From the NCBI GenBank assembly GCA_964655775.1, contig CAZZNQ010000101.1:1-13459 (forward strand): DNA of 13,459 nucleotides. Reading direction: 5' to 3'. Each line of letters starts with the position of its first letter. Positions within the stretch are counted from its first letter, which is position 1. Source of the DNA: CAZZNQ01 sp964655775. Its GTDB lineage: Bacteria; Planctomycetota; Brocadiia; SM23-32. Position numbers and translations under genes: made by a program. The notes below the pieces were generated by a model. The model saw only the letters and a program-made list of their open reading frames with translations, was not told the origin of the DNA and did no database searches. Positions 6,666 through 11,807 of this stretch are shown one piece after another.

Positions 6666-7529
6666 ATGACACCCGAAAGCTTGACCTTCGACGTTGCCCC
6701 GGGCAGTTTCGAGAAGCAGGTTCTCGAAAGGTCCTTCGAGAAGCCGGTGGTCGTCGACTTCTGGGCCGAATGGTGCGCGCCGTGCCGCACCCTCGGGCCC
6801 GTGCTGGAGAAGGTGGTCGACTCGTACGGCGGTCGCGCCTTGCTGGCCAAGGTGAACGTCGACCAGGACCGCGAGACCGCGGTGCGTTACCGCGTCCAGG
6901 GGATACCGGCGGTCAAGGTCTTCAGGGACGGCAAGGTGGTCGCCGAGTTCGTCGGCGCGCTGCCCGAGGAGCAAGTCCGCCGAACGATTGACGCCGTGGT
7001 GCCGTCCCAGGCGGACGAACTCGTCGAGAAGGGCGATCGGCTGGCGGACGAAGGCAACGCGGCGAAGGCCGAGGCCGCCTACCGCAAGGCCATCGAGGAA
7101 CGACCCGATCACACCGGCGCCTTGCTCGGGCTGGGACGCCTGGAGCTGGAGAAGGGCAACGTCGAGGAGGCGCGCGACCTGTTGGGCCGAATCGAGGAGC
7201 ATGCCGAGGAACACAGCCTGGCCCAGGCGCTCCTGGCGGGGATGGAGTTCGCGGAGGTCTGCGCGGCGAACGGTGGGCGCGCGGAATGCGCGAAGGAGCT
7301 GGACGCCGGCCCGGAGAGCCTCGAAGCCCGCTACAACCACGGCTGCTGTCTCGCCGCGGAAGGCGAGTATGAGGACGCCCTGGCGGAGTTTCTGGAAGTG
7401 GTCGCACGCGACAGGAACTGGCGCGACCAGGCAGCCCGCGACGCAATGGTGCGCATCTTTGAGCTCGTCGGCCCGCGCAGCGACCTGGCGAACGAGTATC
7501 GACGCAAGCTGGCCGGGGTTCTCTACTGA
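6666..7529 (+). CDS. cnoX: Thioredoxin-TPR protein, CnoX/YbbN family
   Basis: This 287-residue protein is the length of E. coli CnoX (284). The N-terminal thioredoxin domain (about 6-112) has the active site WCAPC (Cys37, Cys40) and the cis-proline in GIPA (Pro81). The C-terminal half (about 115-287) is helical with TPR-like pairs, for example GNAAKAEAAYRKAIEERPD and GEYEDALAEFLEVVARD. CnoX is a chaperedoxin: it holds unfolding proteins during oxidative stress and passes them to GroEL or DnaK. E. coli CnoX lacks a CxxC pair, whereas this one keeps both cysteines and so could also be an active reductase, as in Caulobacter. GGGAG lies 6-7 nt before the ATG. The UroD-like gene follows 18 nt downstream, so the two are probably co-transcribed. 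Confidence 0.9.
   Translation: MTPESLTFDVAPGSFEKQVLERSFEKPVVVDFWAEWCAPCRTLGPVLEKVVDSYGGRALLAKVNVDQDRETAVRYRVQGIPAVKVFRDGKVVAEFVGALPEEQVRRTIDAVVPSQADELVEKGDRLADEGNAAKAEAAYRKAIEERPDHTGALLGLGRLELEKGNVEEARDLLGRIEEHAEEHSLAQALLAGMEFAEVCAANGGRAECAKELDAGPESLEARYNHGCCLAAEGEYEDALAEFLEVVARDRNWRDQAARDAMVRIFELVGPRSDLANEYRRKLAGVLY
6707..6744 (+). other. Inverted and direct repeat inside the start of cnoX
   Basis: TTTCGAGAA (6707-6715), a 5-nt loop and TTCTCGAAA (6721-6729) form a perfect 9-bp hairpin 42 nt after the start codon. The 10-mer TTCGAGAAGC then recurs in frame (6708-6717 and 6735-6744), encoding the repeated Ser-Phe-Glu-Lys. It may be simply coding constraint or an mRNA structure near the start. 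Confidence 0.4.
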
Positions 7530-7547
7530 TCGGCAGGAGCGAACGCC

Positions 7548-8612
7548 ATGGACATTGCCTGCAAGCCGGATTGGGACGAGGCCCGCGAGCGCATTGAGGC
7601 GTGGTGGCACGGCGAAATGATCGACCGCGTGCCGGTGATGGTTACCGCGCCCAGGCATCCGGTCGCCGAGCCCGAGCCCGACGACCTCATGGCCTACTGG
7701 ACCGATCCGGACCTGGTGATCCCGCGCCTGGAACGCCGGCTGGAAGCCACGTACTTCGGCGGGGAGGCAACCCCCACCGTCTACCCCGTCAGCACTGGCA
7801 TGGTCGCCGTGCTTGCCGCCTACCTCGGCTGCCCCTTGCAGCTACTCGACACTCGCACTACTTGGGCGCACCCCATCCTGGAGGACTGGGACGACCCGCC
7901 GCCGATGGAGTTCGATCCCGACGGCAAGTGGTGGCGCGTCTCGGCCTGCTTGCTCCGGGCCGGCGCCGAACGGGCACCGGGCAAGCACTTCGTCGGACTG
8001 CCGGACTTCAACGGCCCGGGCGAGATCCTCGCACGGCTGAGGGGGACAGAGCCGCTGTGCCTGGACGTGGTCGAGCGCCCCGAGACAGTCCGCGAGGCCG
8101 TCGACCGCATCACCTACGCCTGGTTCCGCTACTTCGAGGCGGCCCTCGGCATCATCCACCAGCACGTGCCTGGCAGCATCACGTGGATGGGCATCTGGTC
8201 ACTGCAGCAGGCGGTCGATCTGCAGTGCGACTTCTCGTGCATGATCTCGCCCGACATGTTCAATCGCATCTTTCTACCGGGCCTGCGCCGGCAGACCGAA
8301 CTCGTCGGCCGAACCGTCTACCACTTGGACGGCCCCGATGCGGTGCGCCACCTGCCGGCGCTGCTGGAACTGGACCATCTGGACGCCATCCAGTGGATTC
8401 CGGGCGCCGGCGCCCCGCCCATGCGCGAATGGACGGACCTGTGCCGTCGGATTCTCGAGGGCGGCAAGCTGCTCTACATCGCATGCGCCAGGGACGAGGT
8501 CAAGTTCCTGCTGGACAACCTGCCCCATCCCGGTCTGCTGCTGCGCACTTCCTGCGCAAGTCCCGAGGAGGTCGACAGGCTCCTTGAGGACGTCGCACGC
8601 TGGAGTCGCTGA
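7548..8612 (+). CDS. Uroporphyrinogen decarboxylase-family (UroD-like) protein of unknown substrate
   Basis: This 354-residue protein looks like the UroD/MtaA superfamily, a TIM-barrel fold, but not like true HemE. Recognisable segments are DRVPVMVTAP (26-35), ITWMGIW (211-217), the family hallmark YHLDGPDAVRHL (258-269) with His259 and Asp261, and IQWIPGAGAPP (281-291). The HxCx(n)C zinc site of corrinoid methyltransferases such as MtaA is not apparent, since HLDG stands where their His-x-Cys would be. It is therefore neither clearly a heme enzyme nor clearly a methyltransferase. Many such orphan paralogues occur in Planctomycetota-like and Armatimonadota-like genomes beside sugar genes. A CAGGAG ribosome site lies 8 nt before the ATG, 18 nt after cnoX. 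It converges with the second Gfo/Idh/MocA gene. Superfamily sure, reaction unknown. Confidence 0.82.
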   Translation: MDIACKPDWDEARERIEAWWHGEMIDRVPVMVTAPRHPVAEPEPDDLMAYWTDPDLVIPRLERRLEATYFGGEATPTVYPVSTGMVAVLAAYLGCPLQLLDTRTTWAHPILEDWDDPPPMEFDPDGKWWRVSACLLRAGAERAPGKHFVGLPDFNGPGEILARLRGTEPLCLDVVERPETVREAVDRITYAWFRYFEAALGIIHQHVPGSITWMGIWSLQQAVDLQCDFSCMISPDMFNRIFLPGLRRQTELVGRTVYHLDGPDAVRHLPALLELDHLDAIQWIPGAGAPPMREWTDLCRRILEGGKLLYIACARDEVKFLLDNLPHPGLLLRTSCASPEEVDRLLEDVARWSR

Positions 8613-8662
8613 CGGGCTAAGAGGGCGGACATTAGTCTTCGCCGGTTCTGCCTCATCGACGC

Positions 8663-8683
8663 AGCGGGGCGAGACGCCCCGCT
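8663..8683. terminator. Strong hairpin, candidate bidirectional terminator or repeat unit
   Basis: AGCGGGGCG (8663-8671), loop AGA, CGCCCCGCT (8675-8683) form a perfect 9-bp stem. No T-run follows on either strand, so it is not a classical intrinsic terminator. The site, 51 nt past the UroD-like stop and 79 nt past the opposing gene's stop, fits shared termination. Confidence 0.45.
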
Positions 8684-8702
8684 CTGCCCATTGCAGGGGT
8701 GG

Positions 8703-8721
8703 CGCGGCGGTCTCGGCCGCG
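8703..8721. repeat. Second intergenic hairpin sharing a GTCTCG core
   Basis: CGCGGC (8703-8708), a 7-nt loop and GCCGCG (8716-8721) form a perfect 6-bp stem. Its loop region holds GTCTCG, the reverse complement of the CGAGAC at the tip of the hairpin at 8663-8683, so the two may be inverted copies of one short palindromic repeat. Confidence 0.35.
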
Positions 8722-8761
8722 TTGCTGCAAGCCGAACAGTGGAGCACTTGTGTAAGACCGC

Positions 8762-9739
8762 TCAGCCCTTCCAGCCCCCGCGCATGACGGCCTCGCATAG
8801 CTCCATGGAGCGCACCGCATCGCCCAGATGCGTCTTCGGCAGCCGACCGGAAGCTATGCAGTCGAAAAAGTAGCGGTTCTCCGCCAGGAAGCCGTAGTAG
8901 ACGTGGAACTCGTCGCTGCCGGCCACCTCGCGTGCGTCCACAACCGTCGGCTCATCCAGGTCGCGCGCGAGGAACCTAGCCTGCTTGTTGGTGTCCACGT
9001 AGGCCGATGCGCCCACCGCGTGAAGCTCGAACGAATGCACTCGCGGCCCGGTGGCCCACCCCGCATGCAGCAGGCCCATCGCTCCCGACTCGAACTCCAT
9101 CAGAACCGCGAACGTGTTGGGATCCACGCCCTCCACGGCCCGCACGGCGGAGTGCAGTGCCTTCACCTCGCCGCCCAGCCACCGCATTGCATCCACGGCG
9201 TGGATGGCGTCGAGGTACACGGGTAGGCAGCCGCCGGCTTTGGCCGAGTCGAAGATCCGCTGATAGTCCTTCACGTATGTAACGGTAATAAGGTGCATGG
9301 GCCCGCGCTTCTCAACCAGTCGCCGCGCCTCAGAAAGCACGGGGATGAACCGCCGGTTGAAGGCCACCATGGTAGTGCAGCCCTTCTTCTCCGCAAGCCG
9401 CGCCCACGTTCGCGTCTGCTCAGGCGCGATGCCGGGAGGCTTCTCCAGCAATAGGTCCAGCCCGGCGTGCAGGCAGTGCGGCACGATGTCGCCCAGGAGG
9501 TGCGGCGGCACCATCACGTAGACTGCGTCGGGCGCGGTTCGCTCCAGCATCTGCCTGTAGTCGGTGAAGGCCGCCTCGAATCCGAACTGCTCCGCAAGGG
9601 CATCGGCCCGTTGGGGGTCTACGTCGCAGATGCCCACCAGCCTCGCCTCCTCGATGTCCCGTAGCGAGGGGCAGTGTGCCCTTCTGGATATGCCCCCGGC
9701 TCCGATGCACGCAACGCGCACTTGGGTGGGATCGGTCAT
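8762..9739 (-). CDS. Gfo/Idh/MocA-family oxidoreductase, second copy, compact form
   Basis: A 325-residue Rossmann-fold dehydrogenase. It carries the nucleotide-binding GAGGIS (13-18), an aspartate after the second strand (ICDVD, Asp39) that favours NAD over NADP, and EKPPG (99-103) with the family lysine. YLDAIHAVDAMRW is the substrate-site helix. It is only distantly like the dehydrogenase at 529-1683 and lacks the four-cysteine cluster. The ATG at 9739 is preceded by GAGGAG at 9 nt and by a promoter at proper distance. The frame stays open upstream to 10453, but that stretch is antisense to aroA and not family-like. It is a single-gene unit, divergent from aroA and convergent with the UroD-like gene. 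Substrate unknown; a sugar, inositol or sugar-acid is likely. Confidence 0.92.
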   Translation of the reverse strand: MTDPTQVRVACIGAGGISRRAHCPSLRDIEEARLVGICDVDPQRADALAEQFGFEAAFTDYRQMLERTAPDAVYVMVPPHLLGDIVPHCLHAGLDLLLEKPPGIAPEQTRTWARLAEKKGCTTMVAFNRRFIPVLSEARRLVEKRGPMHLITVTYVKDYQRIFDSAKAGGCLPVYLDAIHAVDAMRWLGGEVKALHSAVRAVEGVDPNTFAVLMEFESGAMGLLHAGWATGPRVHSFELHAVGASAYVDTNKQARFLARDLDEPTVVDAREVAGSDEFHVYYGFLAENRYFFDCIASGRLPKTHLGDAVRSMELCEAVMRGGWKG

Positions 9740-9778
9740 AGGATCAAGCTCCTCGCTCAGTGGTCGTGATGCCCGGCC

Positions 9779-9807
9779 ATTATGCGGTAAGACATGAGCG
9801 ATAGCAA
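9779..9807 (-). promoter_or_regulatory. Promoter for the second Gfo/Idh/MocA gene
   Basis: On the minus strand TTGCTA (9807-9802, four of six) and CATAAT (9784-9779, five of six) are 17 nt apart. The start would fall near 9772, about 33 nt before the ATG at 9739. Confidence 0.6.
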
Positions 9808-9817
9808 TGGGGTCGGC

Positions 9818-9846
9818 TTGCGCTCCGGAACCGGCGGTTCTATAAT
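9818..9846 (+). promoter_or_regulatory. Promoter for aroA
   Basis: TTGCGC (9818-9823, three of six), a 17-nt spacer and a perfect TATAAT (9841-9846). The leader to the ATG at 9909 is about 56 nt. Its -35 box is 10 nt from that of the divergent promoter at 9779-9807, so one DNA-bound protein could affect both. The discriminator CCCGG resembles that of the promoter at 6582-6610 (GCCCGG). Confidence 0.65.
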
Positions 9847-9908
9847 CCCGGGGACGCACGGGGGTCCTCTCAGAACCATCGACAGTATCTTTAGCTGGAG
9901 AGCGGCGC

Positions 9909-11189
9909 ATGCGTTTCCGCATAGAAAACAGCGTGCTGTCCGGTGGCGTGACGATCCCCGGCAGCAAGTCGCACACCATCCGGGGGCTGATCATCGGGAC
10001 GTTGGCGGGCGCAGAGTCGGTGCTGCGCCTGCCCCTGGACTCCAGCGACACACGGAGCTGTGTGCGCACCTGTCGCATGCTCGGGGGGCGGATCGCCCTG
10101 GACGATCCCGAAGTGTGGCGTATCGTCGGCACCGGAGGCAATCCGCATGCAGCTCCCCACCCGATCGACGTCGGTAACAGCGGGACCACGCTCTTCCTGG
10201 CGATGACGGCGGCCGCACTGGGCGAAGCGCTCACTGAGTTCACCGGAGATGAGCAGATCCGCAGGCGTTCGGCCGGCCCCCTGCTGGCCGCCCTGCGCGA
10301 GCTGGGAGCGCATGCGGAGTCCCTGAGCGGCAACGGCTGCGCCCCGTTGCGCGTAGGCGGTAGACTGCACGGCGGCCAGACAACCATCGAATGCCCCACA
10401 AGCCAGTACCTCAGCAGTCTGCTGATCGGCTGCCCCCTGGCGCCGGAGGACACGCTCGTCGAGGTGCCGCTCCTCCACGAGAAACCTTACGTCCGGATGA
10501 CCATGGCCTGGCTCGACGCGGTGGGGGCGGAGTACGACGCTGACGACTCCCTGAGCAGCATCGAAATTCCAGGCGGCCAACGCTATGCGGCGTTCGACCG
10601 CCATGTGCCGGCCGATTTCTCCAGCGCCACCTTCCCACTGGTCGCCGCCGCTGTAACCGGCTCGCGCCTCTTCCTGCGCGGACTGGACATGGACGACGTG
10701 CAGGGCGACAAGGCGGTGGTCGGCATGCTCTCCGAGATGGGCTGCGAGGTGGACGTCGAGGCGGACGGCCTGTGGATCATGGGACCGGAACGTCTGGAGG
10801 CGGGCACCTTCGACCTCAACGCGACCCCCGACGCGCTGCCGGCGATGGCCGTGGCCGGTGCAGCCGCCGAAGGCGAAACGAGGCTGGTGAACGTTCCCCA
10901 GGCGCGAATCAAGGAGACCGACCGCATCGCCGTGACGGCAGCAGAACTGGCGAAGATGGGAGCCGACGTGGGGGAACTGGAGGACGGCCTCATAGTGCGC
11001 GGCGGGAAGCTCAAGGGAGCGGAACTCAACGGTCACGGCGACCACCGCATGGTCATGGCTCTCTCGGTCGCCGGGCTGGTCGCCGAGGGCGCTACGACGG
11101 TGGACACGGCCGAGTGCGTGGAAGTGACATTCCCGGGTTTCGTGGACCTCATGCGCCGCGCCGGGGCGTCCATCACCGTCGAGTACTGA
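9909..11189 (+). CDS. aroA: EPSP synthase (3-phosphoshikimate 1-carboxyvinyltransferase), divergent
   Basis: A 426-residue enzyme of the shikimate pathway, joining phosphoenolpyruvate to shikimate 3-phosphate. Both halves of the inside-out barrel are present. Lys20, Ser21 and Arg25 lie in PGSKSHTIR (17-25), Ser165 and Gln166 in TSQYLSS (164-170), Tyr194 in EKPYV, catalytic Asp308 in PDALPAMA (307-314), Lys335-Glu336-Arg339 in RIKETDRI (333-340) and His379-Arg380 in GDHRM (377-381). Two signature segments are odd: NSGTTLFL (90-97) has Phe96 where the family's GTxxR motif has Arg, and RRRSAG (118-123) replaces the usual R-P-M/I. GGAG lies 8 nt before the ATG. It is a lone gene with its own promoter, convergent with rdgB across 24 nt. 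MurA was considered, but the PGSK and RIKETDR motifs point to AroA. Whether it serves bulk aromatic synthesis is not certain given the substitutions. Confidence 0.9.
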   Translation: MRFRIENSVLSGGVTIPGSKSHTIRGLIIGTLAGAESVLRLPLDSSDTRSCVRTCRMLGGRIALDDPEVWRIVGTGGNPHAAPHPIDVGNSGTTLFLAMTAAALGEALTEFTGDEQIRRRSAGPLLAALRELGAHAESLSGNGCAPLRVGGRLHGGQTTIECPTSQYLSSLLIGCPLAPEDTLVEVPLLHEKPYVRMTMAWLDAVGAEYDADDSLSSIEIPGGQRYAAFDRHVPADFSSATFPLVAAAVTGSRLFLRGLDMDDVQGDKAVVGMLSEMGCEVDVEADGLWIMGPERLEAGTFDLNATPDALPAMAVAGAAAEGETRLVNVPQARIKETDRIAVTAAELAKMGADVGELEDGLIVRGGKLKGAELNGHGDHRMVMALSVAGLVAEGATTVDTAECVEVTFPGFVDLMRRAGASITVEY

Positions 11190-11213
11190 GCCGACCGCGT
11201 CACTTGCGTTCGT

Positions 11214-11807
11214 CTATTCCAGCCAGTCCTGCAGCAGTCTTCGGAACTCCTCCAGGGCGCGCCCGCGGTGGCTCACGGCGTTCTTGGTCGCAGCATCGAT
11301 CTCGGCGAAGGTACTGCCCAGCGGCTCGTAGATGAACACGGGATCGTAGCCGAAGCCGCCTTCCCCGCGCATCTTTCGCGCGATCCGTCCGTCGCATCGT
11401 CCGCTCGCGCGCAGGACGAGACGTCCCTCGGGGTCGGCCATGGCGATGCAGCACCGGAAGTGCGCCTTGCGGCCCTCGCGGGGCACGTCGGCCATCTCCG
11501 ACAACAGCCGTCCGCACAGCGCCTCGCTGGTGCCCTCCGGCGCGTAGCGCGCGCTTTTCACGCCCGGACGGCCGTCCAGGGCGTCGACGAACAGGCCGGA
11601 ATCGTCCGCCACCGTGTGAAGACCGAGCGCGGCCGCCGTCTGCGTCGCCTTCTTCGCGGCGTTCTCCTCCAGCGTCTGGCCGTCCTCCACTACTTCGGGC
11701 GCGTCCGGGAACTCCGCCAGCGTCAGCACCTCGATCGGCAGCTCCGCGAGCAATGCCACCATCTCCCTGCGCTTGCCGGGATTCGTTGTCGCCACCAAGA
11801 GTTTCAC
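11214..11807 (-). CDS. rdgB: RdgB/HAM1 non-canonical purine NTP pyrophosphatase
   Basis: This 197-residue protein is the usual RdgB length. It hydrolyses ITP, dITP and XTP to the monophosphates, keeping deaminated purines out of DNA and RNA. Motifs in order: ATTNPGK (6-12) for triphosphate contacts, ENAAKKA (48-54), VADDSGLFVDAL (66-77) with the Mg-binding and catalytic aspartates, GGFGYDPVF (150-158) for base recognition and SHRGRAL (179-185). It starts with GTG, whose last two bases are the first two of the TGA of the Lon-like gene (a 4-nt GTGA overlap). GGGAGG lies within the end of that gene, about 7 nt before the GTG. Translation is therefore very likely coupled to the Lon-like protein. 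The stop is TAG. No odd features in the protein itself. Confidence 0.96.
   Translation of the reverse strand: MKLLVATTNPGKRREMVALLAELPIEVLTLAEFPDAPEVVEDGQTLEENAAKKATQTAAALGLHTVADDSGLFVDALDGRPGVKSARYAPEGTSEALCGRLLSEMADVPREGRKAHFRCCIAMADPEGRLVLRASGRCDGRIARKMRGEGGFGYDPVFIYEPLGSTFAEIDAATKNAVSHRGRALEEFRRLLQDWLE

Larger units (their letters stand above)
8613..8761. other. Convergent noncoding gap built of GC-rich hairpins
   Basis: These 149 nt lie between two convergent genes and hold no credible gene. They contain three inverted repeats: an imperfect one at 8624-8643 (GGCGGAC, loop ATTA, GTC-tt-CGCC), a strong one at 8663-8683 and one at 8703-8721. The arrangement suggests termination for both strands, or a repeat family scattered in the genome. 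Confidence 0.55.

Noticed and set aside
6441..7658. A 405-residue minus-strand open frame opposite cnoX
   Set aside because: It crosses the divergent promoter region and the well-supported thioredoxin-TPR gene; its composition looks like antisense translation.
9740..10453. N-terminal extension of the second Gfo/Idh/MocA protein by about 238 residues
   Set aside because: The extension is antisense to aroA and crosses the divergent promoters; GAGGAG and the GAGGIS nucleotide site place the start at 9739.
9891..11045. A 384-residue minus-strand open frame opposite aroA
   Set aside because: It is antisense to aroA, whose motifs are unmistakable.
11106..11140. Loss of the E. coli Lys411 equivalent in AroA (Val in VEVTFPGF)
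   Set aside because: Other bacterial EPSP synthases, such as those of Bacillus and the CP4 type, also lack this lysine, so it is not unusual.
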